From: Flavobacterium sp.
Lineage (GTDB): Bacteria; Bacteroidota; Bacteroidia; Flavobacteriales; Flavobacteriaceae
Assembly (NCBI RefSeq): GCF_027484705.1
Contig: NZ_JAIXSL010000007.1
Location: 476,521-540,520 of the forward strand
Direction: 5' to 3'
Length of the DNA stretch: 64,000 bases
The notes below the pieces were generated by a model, which was not told where the DNA came from, did no database searches, and saw only the letters and a program-made list of their open reading frames with translations. This document shows positions 36,802 through 46,052 of the stretch, piece by piece. A program made the translations under genes and the position numbers. How positions within the stretch are numbered: position 1 is the first letter of the stretch; each line of letters opens with the position of its first letter.

Positions 36802-38561
36802 TATGAAATCTGTTTTTCCAAATCGGAAATAATCGTTACCGCTTTGTCATAATCGTGCTGAATCGCTACACTTGATGCCGGCGCATATCTCGCAAACTCA
36901 CAGTTTTCGGTCAAAGCAATAAACGATTGGACGGTTTCGGGTTGCGCTTTTCTCGACAACAGAATTTCGCGAATTTTATCCTTACTCATTTCCGAAGTCT
37001 CGATGTTGAGTTTGGCTTTGAGGAAATTGTGCATCGCTTTTTCCAGGGCGATATAAAACGGCTCTTTGTTGTTGATTTGATTCTTCGCTTCCGACAAATA
37101 TTTCTTCGCGAGTTTGTTCGATAATCTGATTTTATTGCCGACAACGTCGCCGTCAATGGCTTCTTTTTTCTTTTTCAACAAAACGATGATTGGGATGATT
37201 CCCAAAGGCAAAAACAACAAAACATAAAACAACGTCGATCCGAGGAAATCCGTGTGGTGCATTTTCTCCAAGTTTGTTTTAAGTTTGATGTAATGGAACT
37301 GTTCGCCTGCCATCACTTTCATCTTCGACGCACCCGAATTGTGTTCAGCAACCGCTTCATTACCCGCCGTCGGGCCATCCATTACGGTAATCATAATTTC
37401 GGGCGAGGTGATGGTTTTATATTTTCCGGTGCTCAAATCGAAATACGTAAACGCCATCGGTTTGATCGGATATTTCCCTTTGAATTGCGGGATGATCGTA
37501 TATGAATCTGAAATGCGTCCGTTCATTCCTGAAAGTGGCGTCTGCACTTGTTCGCTGTGAACGGGATCGTACATTTCTAATGAATTCGGCACCACCGGTT
37601 TTGGAAGCGTAAACAGTTTTAAGTTTCCTGTTCCCGAAGCGACGACTTTCAAATCGAGCGATTCTCCGTTTTTAAGGTTGGTTTTGGAAGGCGTTACCGA
37701 AAAGTTGAATTTCCCTACAGCGCCAGAAAAATCGATTGGTTTTCCGGCTTCAGGCAAAGGTTTTACCGTAATGGTTTTGCTTCCTGCCGATACGCGTTTG
37801 TTGTCGTCCACGACTTGCACGCGTCCGAAAAAGTCGCGTCGGTTGGTCGGCACCTGCACATCGATATCCAGCGATAAAGGTTCGATTTCAAGCTTTCCTG
37901 ATTTTTGCGGATACAAAACGGTTTTTCTCAAAACAACGCAACGGTATTTTTCGCCATTGTATTTGCCTTCTTCCGCGACGAGTTGTTTGATATCAATATT
38001 CTGGCTCCAGAAGTCGTTGTATTTGGGTTTGTTGAGTTCGCGCCAGTTCGTGATGCCGATGTTGTAACTGAAATAGAGTTTATAAACCACGGTAATCGGC
38101 TCATTGACGTAAGGATTGCCTTTCGAGATTTCAGCGACCAAATGAATGGCATCATTGGCAGAAACCTGAGGTTCATCGTTCGGATCGCGCGGTTGCGGCA
38201 CGGCAGCGGTCACGTTGATTTTTATCGGATTGGTTTTATAAATCTGTCCGTTGATTTCAACAGCCGCCTGTTTGATCGTTAGCGTTCCTTTTTGCGTCGG
38301 CAACAAGAAATACGAATACGATTTGTTGAACGAACTTCTGCCGTTGATCCACGATTGGCTGACTTGTTGGCTTGGTCCGGCCACGATTCTAAAACCTTCG
38401 AATGATGGCGGTGAGAAATTGTCACCGTCGGCGTTCATCGTAAAATCGATGCGCAACCTTTCGTTGAGTCCGAGCGTGTTTTTGCTGACTTTGGCCTCGA
38501 ATTGTACCTGAGCCCAAAGTCCGTGGAAACTAATCAAAAACAGTATTAAAAATTTCTTCAT
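36801..38561 (-). CDS. batD: BatD-like aerotolerance protein
   Basis: A 586-residue protein with signal peptide (to about residue 17, LWAQ), several Ig-like beta domains and one membrane helix near residue 440 (LFYVLLFLPLGIIPIIVLL), then a helical cytoplasmic tail. The pattern AKVSKNTLGLNERLRIDFT at the start and RPNDEPQ-like spacer match BatD/oxygen-tolerance proteins. In Bacteroides fragilis the bat genes aid aerobic survival. It lies 28 bases behind batC and shares a base with batE. Confidence 0.88.
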   Translation of the reverse strand: MKKFLILFLISFHGLWAQVQFEAKVSKNTLGLNERLRIDFTMNADGDNFSPPSFEGFRIVAGPSQQVSQSWINGRSSFNKSYSYFLLPTQKGTLTIKQAAVEINGQIYKTNPIKINVTAAVPQPRDPNDEPQVSANDAIHLVAEISKGNPYVNEPITVVYKLYFSYNIGITNWRELNKPKYNDFWSQNIDIKQLVAEEGKYNGEKYRCVVLRKTVLYPQKSGKLEIEPLSLDIDVQVPTNRRDFFGRVQVVDDNKRVSAGSKTITVKPLPEAGKPIDFSGAVGKFNFSVTPSKTNLKNGESLDLKVVASGTGNLKLFTLPKPVVPNSLEMYDPVHSEQVQTPLSGMNGRISDSYTIIPQFKGKYPIKPMAFTYFDLSTGKYKTITSPEIMITVMDGPTAGNEAVAEHNSGASKMKVMAGEQFHYIKLKTNLEKMHHTDFLGSTLFYVLLFLPLGIIPIIVLLKKKKEAIDGDVVGNKIRLSNKLAKKYLSEAKNQINNKEPFYIALEKAMHNFLKAKLNIETSEMSKDKIREILLSRKAQPETVQSFIALTENCEFARYAPASSVAIQHDYDKAVTIISDLEKQIS

Positions 38562-38589
38562 TTTTATGAAAATCTATCGATCTTAAAAT

Positions 38590-39336
38590 CTACCAATCTT
38601 TCTCCGCTTGTACTGGTTTGCCTTTTGTTTTCTTCGCATTGACTTTATCCTGCACTTTCTTTTCTTCGTTGTTCACGGCGTCTAGCAGGTTCTGCAAACG
38701 TTCCTTAGAAATTCCTCCGGGCTTTGGCTTTGGCTGATTTTGTTGGTCTTTGTTGCCCTGGTCGTCCTTCTTGTCTTGATCGCCTTCTTTATTTTTGTCC
38801 TTGTCTTTTTCCTTATCCTGGTCTTTCTTGTCGTCTTTCTTGTCTTTATCCTTATCCTTTTTGTCGTCCTTCTTATCTTTTTTCTTGTCTTTCTTGTCGT
38901 CTTTGGGCGGATTTTCCTTCAGCATTTTTTTGGCTAAAGCGAAATTGTATCGCGATTCTTCATCATTCGGATCATTGCGCAACGCATTTTTATACGCTTC
39001 AACGGCTTGGGTATAGTTTTTCTCTTTCATGAAAACGTTGCCCAAGTTATGAAAAGCCTGGTGTTTCTGCGTTTTGTCTTTGGCGTTTTCAATGGCTTTT
39101 AAATACGGGAACTTAGCCTCGCCAGCTTGGTTTTGTCGGTAAATGGAATTGCCTAAATTGTACGAAGCAATCGCGTTTTTTCGCGTTTTTGACAAGGAAA
39201 TTCTGTAATCAGCTTCAGCGTCATTGTATTTTTTCGCTTCGAATTCGTCGTTCGCTTTGGGCAAATGCTTATCGGTTTCCTGAGCCGTTGCCGCCAAAGA
39301 AAGAAAAAATAAACTATATAGCAGGAGTTGCTTCAT
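38590..39336 (-). CDS. batC: BatC-like TPR protein with Lys/Asp-rich tail
   Basis: A 248-residue exported protein: signal peptide (to about residue 18, ATAQ), three TPR units (ASYNLGNSIYRQNQAGEA; HQAFHNLGNVFMKEKNYTQA; YKNALRNDPNDEESRYNFA) and then about 60 residues made almost wholly of K and D with few Q, E and N, before a short PKPGGISKERLQNLLDAV end. BatC homologues have TPRs; the charged tail is low-complexity and likely disordered. One-base overlap with batB. Confidence 0.85.
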   Translation of the reverse strand: MKQLLLYSLFFLSLAATAQETDKHLPKANDEFEAKKYNDAEADYRISLSKTRKNAIASYNLGNSIYRQNQAGEAKFPYLKAIENAKDKTQKHQAFHNLGNVFMKEKNYTQAVEAYKNALRNDPNDEESRYNFALAKKMLKENPPKDDKKDKKKDKKDDKKDKDKDKKDDKKDQDKEKDKDKNKEGDQDKKDDQGNKDQQNQPKPKPGGISKERLQNLLDAVNNEEKKVQDKVNAKKTKGKPVQAEKDW

Positions 39337-40373
39337 TATTCTTTTTCGTTAAATAAGTTCAACTTCTTGATCCAGGCGGTGCTGCGGTCGAGCAGGAAAA
39401 CATCGGCAAACAATAGCAGAAACGCAATGCCCAAAAACCACTGGAACTGCGACTGGAAATCGGCCATCTCAGTAGCCTCAAATTCCGTTTTCTGGATGTT
39501 GTCGAGCGCTTTTTTGATGTACGCTAAAACTTCTTTCGTATTGCTTCCGTTGACGTAACCGCCTTTGGTTTCTTTGGCGATTTCTTTCAAACTTTCGGGA
39601 TTCAATTTCGTGATGACGACTTCATTGTTGTTGTCGCGTTTGAAACTTTGCACGACGCCATTTTCCTTAATCGGAATTGGTCCGCCTTTTTCAGTTCCGA
39701 CACCAATGGTGATGATTTTCATGCCGTTTTTGTTGGCTTCCGCGGCAGCTTCTGATGCGCCTTCGGAGTGGTCTTCGCCATCGGAAATCATGATGACCAG
39801 TTTGCTTGTTTTGTTGCTTTTGTCGAAATAGGTTGAGGATAATTTTATCGCTTCATCGAGTGACGTTCCTTGTGAAGAAACCATCGAAGTATTCATACTT
39901 TGCAAAAACATTTTCGATACCGCATAATCGGTTGTAATCGGCAAAACCGGGAACGCACTTCCGGCATAAGCTACGATTCCGATGCGGTCATTGCCTAATT
40001 GGTTGATGATTTGCGACACGAGTTGTTTGCTTTTTTCCAATCGGTTAGGCGCGACATCTTCGGCGAGCATACTTTTGGAAACGTCCATCGCAAATACAAT
40101 ATCGATACCTTCGCGTTTGATGGTTTCCATTTTGGTTCCGATTTTCGGATTGACCAAGCCAAATATCAACCCAACCAATGCAATGAGCATCAGAATGAAT
40201 TTCAACGCAGGTTTAAATACCGAACGTTCCGGACTCAGTTTTCTGACGAGATCGATATCGCCGAATTCGCGTTGTTTTTTTCTTTTCCATAACTGCACGT
40301 ACAAGAAAAGCAGCGCCAATACGGGAATGACGGCGAGCAGATATAAATAGCCTTTTTCTTCTAATTCGTACAT
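39336..40373 (-). CDS. batB: BatB VWA-domain protein
   Basis: A 345-residue inner-membrane protein. Two N-terminal membrane helices (~10-27, 58-76) and one at the C-terminus (~310-328) frame a von Willebrand A domain, whose metal site (MIDAS) begins FAMDVSKSML (DxSxS) with the further T in SSQGTSLDEA and D in MISDGEDHSEG. It follows batA with a one-base overlap. BatA and BatB form complexes in Francisella and Leptospira relatives. Confidence 0.92.
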   Translation of the reverse strand: MYELEEKGYLYLLAVIPVLALLFLYVQLWKRKKQREFGDIDLVRKLSPERSVFKPALKFILMLIALVGLIFGLVNPKIGTKMETIKREGIDIVFAMDVSKSMLAEDVAPNRLEKSKQLVSQIINQLGNDRIGIVAYAGSAFPVLPITTDYAVSKMFLQSMNTSMVSSQGTSLDEAIKLSSTYFDKSNKTSKLVIMISDGEDHSEGASEAAAEANKNGMKIITIGVGTEKGGPIPIKENGVVQSFKRDNNNEVVITKLNPESLKEIAKETKGGYVNGSNTKEVLAYIKKALDNIQKTEFEATEMADFQSQFQWFLGIAFLLLFADVFLLDRSTAWIKKLNLFNEKE

Positions 40374-41374
40374 TATATAAAACTTCTAAAAATCGTGTTT
40401 CGTAAACTTATCTCAAGCAATAACAGTATTCCGGCAATCCAAACCAACGGACGGTATTTTTCATCGTAATCGTAAAATCTTAACTCTTCGATTTCGGTCG
40501 TTTCAAGTTTGTTGATCTCGTTGTAAATCTGCGCCAGTTTTGAATTGCTCGTCGCGCGGAAATATTTTCCACCGGTTTTTCTAGCAATACTTTGCATCAG
40601 TTTTTCGTCGATTTCAACCTGCATCATGCGGAATAAAAACTGTCCGTTGGGCGCAATCGCATACGGGAATTCTGCCATGCCGTTGGTTCCGATTCCAATG
40701 GTGTACACTTTGATTCCGTATTGTTCGGCAATATCCGAAGCGGTTTCGGGTTCGATAAATCCGGCGTTGTTGACTCCGTCAGTTAACAAAATAATGACTT
40801 TGCTTTTGGCTTTGCTGTCTTTTAATCGGTTCACGGCGGTGGTTAAACCCATTCCGATTCCGGTTCCGTCTTGCAGCGTATTGTCGTATTTGATGCTGTT
40901 GATGGCGTCCTCAATCACAGCTTTATCGCTCGTTACAGGCGTTTTGGTATAAGCTTCCGCGGCGTAAACCACGAGTCCAATTCTGTCGTTGGGACGTTCT
41001 TCCACAAAATTTGTAGCCACTCTTTTGAGCGCTTCCATTCTATTCGGTTTCAAATCTTTAGCAAGCATACTGCCCGAAACATCGACGGCAATCACGATAT
41101 CGATTCCTTTGGTCGTTTTGGTTTTGTTGCTGATGTCAACAGTTCTTGGTCTTGCCATCGCTATGATTAAAGCACTTAAGGCTAGCAATCGCATCACAAA
41201 TAACAGCGGTTGCAGTTTTGCTAAAAATGATGTTTTGGTCTGAAATCCTTTGAGCGAACTGATCTTCAAAGTCGGTGCCTGTTGTCTGCGTTTCCACAAA
41301 TACCAGCCTATCGCCAACGGAAGCAGCGCGAACAGCCAGAAAAACTGCGGATTCAAAAAAGTCACTTCTTTCAT
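40373..41374 (-). CDS. batA: BatA VWA-domain protein
   Basis: A 333-residue inner-membrane protein with an N-terminal helix pair (~8-26, 55-73), a VWA domain with intact MIDAS (AVDVSGSMLAKDL; QDGTGIGMGL; LLTDGVNNAG) and a C-terminal helix (~308-325). It is the first bat gene after the 544-residue protein and shares a base with it. The paired VWA genes batA and batB are diagnostic for the operon. Confidence 0.93.
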   Translation of the reverse strand: MKEVTFLNPQFFWLFALLPLAIGWYLWKRRQQAPTLKISSLKGFQTKTSFLAKLQPLLFVMRLLALSALIIAMARPRTVDISNKTKTTKGIDIVIAVDVSGSMLAKDLKPNRMEALKRVATNFVEERPNDRIGLVVYAAEAYTKTPVTSDKAVIEDAINSIKYDNTLQDGTGIGMGLTTAVNRLKDSKAKSKVIILLTDGVNNAGFIEPETASDIAEQYGIKVYTIGIGTNGMAEFPYAIAPNGQFLFRMMQVEIDEKLMQSIARKTGGKYFRATSNSKLAQIYNEINKLETTEIEELRFYDYDEKYRPLVWIAGILLLLEISLRNTIFRSFI

Positions 41375-43008
41375 TATTGTCCGAGTTGTTTAAGTTCCAC
41401 TGAATTTAAGATGCGTTCCATAATTTTATTGGCATAGGTGTCGCCTTCTTCGTGCATCAATATGAGCTGCTGCAATCCGCCTTCCTGATTGAATAAGATA
41501 ATCTCATAATAAATTTTCGTACTGCTTTTGGTAATCGTGTTGATTCTTGAGAAAGTACCGAAAGCCCTCATGCCTTTGACGCCCTGCTTAGTGTCAAATT
41601 CTTCTTGCTTCACAATCATGTTTTGGGCGCCTGTGGATTCTAACATTTGCACCGATCCGTCGATAGATTTGGACAAATCGAGTTCGCCTGCCTGCTTGTA
41701 TTTAAATGTCGAGACCATCAGTTGAAAATCATCGAGCATGCCTCCATAGCGGAACGACTGCATTTCTTTAATTAAAGCCATACCTTCTTTGGGCACAAGC
41801 TTCGTCATGTCAATTCTTTTAAGTACTTGCGGCGTTTCGATGATGACAGCCGGATTGCCGTATTCGCTATACACCCATTCGCCTTCGAGCAATTCTTTCG
41901 AGTCGTTTCCGAACAGCGTATCTTTCACGTAGGTGAAGCCTTTAGTCACAATAAAGAATGTCAGTGTCGCAACCACAATTCCAATCACAACAGCCGATGC
42001 GGTAATAATACGCGACCTTCTCTTTTTCTTGAGTTGAATGCGCAGTTGTTCCTGGCGTTGCATTTCGTTGAGCAGCGATTCTTCTTTATCTTCAACAACT
42101 ACCGGAATCGATTTGTCTAAGATTACAATCGCGCTTTCTATTTTTTTACGATCTTCGGTAATTTCGAAATCCAGTGGTTTTGATTTAGCGAACTTGACTA
42201 AATCGGCTTGTTTTAAAACGCGTTCGAGGTTTTCTATGGTTTCCTGCGACAGTTTCATATTCTTCTTCTGCGAGGCTTTGCGCAAGCCTTCAATGAGTTC
42301 GGAAGTCGTGCTTTCCATCGCGGGGATTTCTATGGCTTCCTCGATGTAATTTCTGGCGATATCAGTTAATTCACTGTAATATGCTTTAATTTCGCCTTTC
42401 TGCCAAAGTTGTTTTTTCTCTAGTGAATTCAGCAAACTGGTTGCTTTTTCAATCGGTGTTTTATAAAGATCTTCTTCGATTTTTTTGGTTTGTCGGACCT
42501 TGAGATACCAATAAATAAAAGCTCCGATGCCGGCGAGTAAGAGTAATGCCAACAACAATTTCCAAATCCAGGATTTGCTTGAAGGAACTTCAGCAATCGG
42601 TTTGATGTCGTACATTTTTTGTTTTAATGTATCAACCGTAACATTGGAAACCTCAACGCGAAGGCTGTCCGAGAAAAAAGGTTTGTTGTTGATCAGCACC
42701 GTGACGCGCGGAATCACGTAACGCCCACTGTCGAATTGTGTCAATCCGTATTTTTTGATCAGATCGTAACGCTTTCCGTTTCGGACCGTATCGATTTTAT
42801 AGGATTCGATAACTTCTAAAGCCCCGAAATTTTTAGGATTCGGGAAAGCAACTTTAGCGGTAGTGTCGACGGAAGTTTTTAAAGTCAGTAGGAATTCCGC
42901 GCCAATCTTGTTCTTCGTTTTATCGATACTGGTCACAAGCTGCTTTTGTTGCGCGAAGACAACTGCGGTAAGCATGGAAAAGTATAAAATAAAAATCTTG
43001 TTTTTCAT
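41374..43008 (-). CDS. Bat-operon membrane protein, DUF4381-like
   Basis: A 544-residue protein. After a signal peptide (to ~20, VFAQ) comes a beta-rich domain like that of BatD, a membrane helix (~150-168, WIWKLLLALLLLAGIGAFI), a helical cytoplasmic part of the kind found next to MoxR/DUF58 genes, a second membrane helix (~335-352, ITASAVVIGIVVATLTFFI) and a C-terminal domain of about 180 residues (EGEWVYSEYGNPAVI ...). The last domain would lie outside the cytoplasm. It sits where relatives have a DUF4381 or BatD-type gene; I do not know a named family for the whole chain. Confidence 0.75.
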   Translation of the reverse strand: MKNKIFILYFSMLTAVVFAQQKQLVTSIDKTKNKIGAEFLLTLKTSVDTTAKVAFPNPKNFGALEVIESYKIDTVRNGKRYDLIKKYGLTQFDSGRYVIPRVTVLINNKPFFSDSLRVEVSNVTVDTLKQKMYDIKPIAEVPSSKSWIWKLLLALLLLAGIGAFIYWYLKVRQTKKIEEDLYKTPIEKATSLLNSLEKKQLWQKGEIKAYYSELTDIARNYIEEAIEIPAMESTTSELIEGLRKASQKKNMKLSQETIENLERVLKQADLVKFAKSKPLDFEITEDRKKIESAIVILDKSIPVVVEDKEESLLNEMQRQEQLRIQLKKKRRSRIITASAVVIGIVVATLTFFIVTKGFTYVKDTLFGNDSKELLEGEWVYSEYGNPAVIIETPQVLKRIDMTKLVPKEGMALIKEMQSFRYGGMLDDFQLMVSTFKYKQAGELDLSKSIDGSVQMLESTGAQNMIVKQEEFDTKQGVKGMRAFGTFSRINTITKSSTKIYYEIILFNQEGGLQQLILMHEEGDTYANKIMERILNSVELKQLGQ

Positions 43009-43029
43009 TGTGGAAGCTTGGATTGGAAT

Positions 43030-43893
43030 TTATCTCGATTTGAAATAACCTAATAATTTGGTAACGTAACTTTCATCAACTCGGGTGTTGACGACGCCTG
43101 CGCCTGATTTGCTGAACGTTTCTTTGAAGTAATTGATTTTCTCCTGATAATACTTCTCGTAATTCAGACGAACCGATTTAGAACCCGTATTGATCCATTG
43201 GATGGCGCCCGTTTCCGCGTCCTGCATCGAAACCATTCCGATGTTGGGCATTTTTTCCTCGCGGATGTCATAAACACGAATGCCTGTGATGTCGTGTTTT
43301 TTGGAAGCAATTTTCAAAGTTTGTTCGTATTCGTCAGACATGAAATCGGAAATCACAAACACAATCGCTTTCTTTTTCTGCGTTCCGGACAAGAATTTCA
43401 GAGCTTGGGCCAAGTCTGTCTTTTGACTTTTAGGCTTGAATTCTATGAGTTCACGAATGATTCTGAGCACATGCGAACGGCCTTTTTTAGGCGGAATATA
43501 TAATTCGATTTGATCGGAAAACAAAATCAATCCGATCTTGTCATTGTTTTGGGTTGCCGAGAAAGCCATTGTTGCGGCAATTTCGGTGACGATATCTTTT
43601 TTGAATTGACCTTTGGTGCCGAAACTTTCCGAGCCGCTGATGTCGACCATGAGCATCATCGTGAGTTCGCGTTCTTCCTCAAACACCTTGACATGCGCTT
43701 CGTTGTAACGGGCCGTCACGTTCCAATCAATCGCACGGATGTCATCGCCGTATTGATACGGGCGCACTTCCGAAAAAGTCATCCCGCGTCCTTTAAACGA
43801 CGTGTGGTATTCGCCCGAGAAGATGTGATCGCTCAGTCTTCGGGTCTTGATTTCTATTTTGCGTACTTTTTTAAGCAGGTCTTTTGTTTCCAT
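43030..43893 (-). CDS. DUF58-domain protein of the MoxR/Bat operon
   Basis: A 287-residue cytoplasmic protein of the DUF58 type, with the family segment RPYQYGDDIRAIDWNVTAR near residue 45 and a VWA-like part starting LMVDISGSESFG. DUF58 proteins regularly pair with MoxR ATPases. It follows moxR with 53 bases that hold a 16-bp tandem repeat, and lies 21 bases ahead of the 544-residue gene. Confidence 0.92.
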   Translation of the reverse strand: METKDLLKKVRKIEIKTRRLSDHIFSGEYHTSFKGRGMTFSEVRPYQYGDDIRAIDWNVTARYNEAHVKVFEEERELTMMLMVDISGSESFGTKGQFKKDIVTEIAATMAFSATQNNDKIGLILFSDQIELYIPPKKGRSHVLRIIRELIEFKPKSQKTDLAQALKFLSGTQKKKAIVFVISDFMSDEYEQTLKIASKKHDITGIRVYDIREEKMPNIGMVSMQDAETGAIQWINTGSKSVRLNYEKYYQEKINYFKETFSKSGAGVVNTRVDESYVTKLLGYFKSR

Positions 43894-43899
43894 GTTTTA

Positions 43900-43932
43900 G
43901 GCGCTAAGGCACAGAGGCGCTAAGGTTCTGAG
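43900..43932. repeat. 16-bp tandem repeat between moxR and DUF58 gene
   Basis: GGCGCTAAGGCACAGA at 43900-43915 is followed by GGCGCTAAGGTTCTGA at 43916-43931 and then GG. It lies 6 bases upstream of the DUF58 start codon on the minus strand, inside an operon. Confidence 0.8.
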
Positions 43933-43946
43933 GTTTTTGGAAATCA

Positions 43947-44951
43947 TTAAGGCACTTCGACCTCGTTGACGATTTTGTTGATAATGTCTACAGAGGTGAT
44001 GTTTTCGGCTTCGGCTTCGTAAGTAATTCCGATACGGTGGCGCAATACATCATGTACTACGGCACGGACGTCTTCTGGAATCACATAGCCACGGCGTTTG
44101 ATGAAAGCGTAACATTTTGCGGCGTTGGCCAGGTTAATGCTTCCACGTGGAGAAGCGCCGAAACTGATCAGGTGTTTGATGCTTTCGAGTTTGTATTTCT
44201 CCGGATTACGGGTCGCAAATACGATATCTAAAATATATTTTTCGATTTTTTCATCCATGTAGACTTCGCGAACCGCTTCCTGAGCGCGAAGGATTTGCTC
44301 GACAGAAACCACTTGGTTTACTTGTTCGTAGGAGCCGCTTAAATTCTGGCGTATCACCATGCGCTCTTCTTCAAGTTTTGGGTAATCGATGACGGTCTTC
44401 AGCATAAAACGGTCGACCTGCGCTTCGGGCAACGGATAAGTTCCTTCCTGCTCGATCGGGTTTTGGGTCGCCAATACTAAAAACGGTTTGTCTAATTTGA
44501 ATGTGGTGTCGCCAATGGTGACTTGTTTTTCCTGCATCGCTTCAAGTAAAGCCGATTGTACTTTGGCAGGTGCCCTGTTGATCTCATCGGCCAAAACGAA
44601 GTTGGCGAAAATTGGGCCTTTTTTGATCGAGAATTCGTTTTGTTTGATATTATAAATCATCGTTCCAACGACGTCGGCCGGCAACAAATCCGGCGTAAAC
44701 TGAATCCTGCTGAACGAACCGTGGACGGCTTTGGCCAAAGTGTTGATCGCTAAAGTTTTGGCGAGTCCGGGAACGCCTTCCAAAAGAATGTGGCCTTGCC
44801 CTAAAAGTCCGATTAACAATCGTTCGACCATGTGCTTTTGCCCTACAATTACTTTGTTCATTTCCATCGTCAGCAAATCGATAAAAGCACTTTCTCTTTC
44901 AATCTTTTCATTGATCGCTCTAATATCCAGCGTCGTCGTAGTTTCTTCCAT
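43947..44951 (-). CDS. moxR: MoxR-family AAA+ ATPase
   Basis: A 334-residue ATPase. Walker A is in LEGVPGLAKTLAI, Walker B in FVLADEINRAPAK, and the sensor region in VLATQNPIEQEGTYPLPEAQ (a MoxR hallmark). MoxR proteins act as chaperone-like ATPases that work with VWA partners; here those are DUF58, BatA and BatB. It is the first gene of the eight-gene operon 44951-36046. The 213 bases upstream (44952-45164) must hold its promoter and that of the divergent reductase gene; no clear consensus box was found. Confidence 0.94.
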   Translation of the reverse strand: MEETTTTLDIRAINEKIERESAFIDLLTMEMNKVIVGQKHMVERLLIGLLGQGHILLEGVPGLAKTLAINTLAKAVHGSFSRIQFTPDLLPADVVGTMIYNIKQNEFSIKKGPIFANFVLADEINRAPAKVQSALLEAMQEKQVTIGDTTFKLDKPFLVLATQNPIEQEGTYPLPEAQVDRFMLKTVIDYPKLEEERMVIRQNLSGSYEQVNQVVSVEQILRAQEAVREVYMDEKIEKYILDIVFATRNPEKYKLESIKHLISFGASPRGSINLANAAKCYAFIKRRGYVIPEDVRAVVHDVLRHRIGITYEAEAENITSVDIINKIVNEVEVP

Positions 44952-45164
44952 TTTGTTGTTTTTAATGCCGTGAATTGTACTTGTTAATTTTAACGGTGCA
45001 AATTGAATTTTTTTTTAGAAGTAAGATGTTAAAAAATGGTTAAAACTTCCGCGAAAGCCCTAATTTTAAGGAGGAATTGTGATACTATTTTTATATTTTT
45101 AAGAACTCTAAAATTTAAGGAAAACATTCCCGTTTTAAAGCTATCAAAACCCTAAACAGACACC

Positions 45165-46037
45165 ATGAACAAAACACCTTTTTCTAAGATAATCGCCGGA
45201 ACGATGACTTGGGGCATTTGGGGCAAAAACCTCAACCAAAATGACATGATTGATATGATGTATCAATGTCTCGATTCGGGGATTTCCACTTTTGACCATG
45301 CCGATATTTATGGCGGTTATACCACCGAAGCTGCTTTTGGGAATGCTTTTGCTTCAAGTAAGATTGATCGCGAAAAAATACAGTTGATTTCCAAATGCGG
45401 CATCCAATACCAATCGGAAAACAGGAACAACCTCATCAAGCATTACGATTATTCCAAATCGTACATCATCTGGTCAGTAGAAGAATCTTTGAAAAACCTC
45501 AAAACGGATTATCTAGACTTGCTTTTGCTGCACCGCCCGAGCCCACTAATGCAGGCCGATGACATTTCCGAAGCCATCACGCAGTTAAAAAGCGAAGGAA
45601 AAATACTCGATTTTGGCGTTTCAAATTTTACACCAATACAAACCGATCTGATCCAGACCAAAACAAAAGTCAACTACAACCAGATACAGTTTTCAGCGAC
45701 CCATTTGCAAGCCATGCTCGACGGCAGTCTGGATTATATGCAAATCAACAACATCCGGCCTATGGCATGGAATCCGCTGGGCTCCGTATTTAAAGGACAG
45801 GACGAATGTTCGCAACGCGTCAAAACCATCGCGACGGCTTTGGCTTTAAAATATGAAATTGACATCGATATCCTGTTGCTCGCCTGGATTCTCAAACATC
45901 CTTCAGGAATCCTTCCGGTTTGCGGCACCACGGATCCGAACAGGATGGCCCAACTGATGCGTGCGACGACCATCGGACTTGATCTTCAGGACTGGTTCTC
46001 GGTCTGGGTGGAAAGTGCCGGAACCAAAGTCCCTTAA
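45165..46037 (+). CDS. Aldo/keto reductase (YdhF-like)
   Basis: A 290-residue NADPH-dependent oxidoreductase with the TIM-barrel AKR fold. The catalytic tetrad can be placed: Asp and Tyr in FDHADIYGGYTTE, Lys in LISKCGIQ and His in LLLLHRPSPL. The later stretch GVSNFTPIQ is the usual family signature. Substrate not predictable. It is followed after 15 bases by an AlbA_2-like gene on the same strand; the association is not obviously functional. Confidence 0.9.
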   Translation: MNKTPFSKIIAGTMTWGIWGKNLNQNDMIDMMYQCLDSGISTFDHADIYGGYTTEAAFGNAFASSKIDREKIQLISKCGIQYQSENRNNLIKHYDYSKSYIIWSVEESLKNLKTDYLDLLLLHRPSPLMQADDISEAITQLKSEGKILDFGVSNFTPIQTDLIQTKTKVNYNQIQFSATHLQAMLDGSLDYMQINNIRPMAWNPLGSVFKGQDECSQRVKTIATALALKYEIDIDILLLAWILKHPSGILPVCGTTDPNRMAQLMRATTIGLDLQDWFSVWVESAGTKVP

Positions 46038-46052
46038 TACTCCGGCTGTACG

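Noticed and set aside
38724..39032. Cys/Leu/Ser-rich frames opposite batC
   Set aside because: They are reverse complements of the Lys/Asp-rich tail; the low complexity explains their length.
43900..43932. Integration site or CRISPR fragment
   Set aside because: Only two units are present, within an operon and without spacers; a tandem repeat is the simplest reading.
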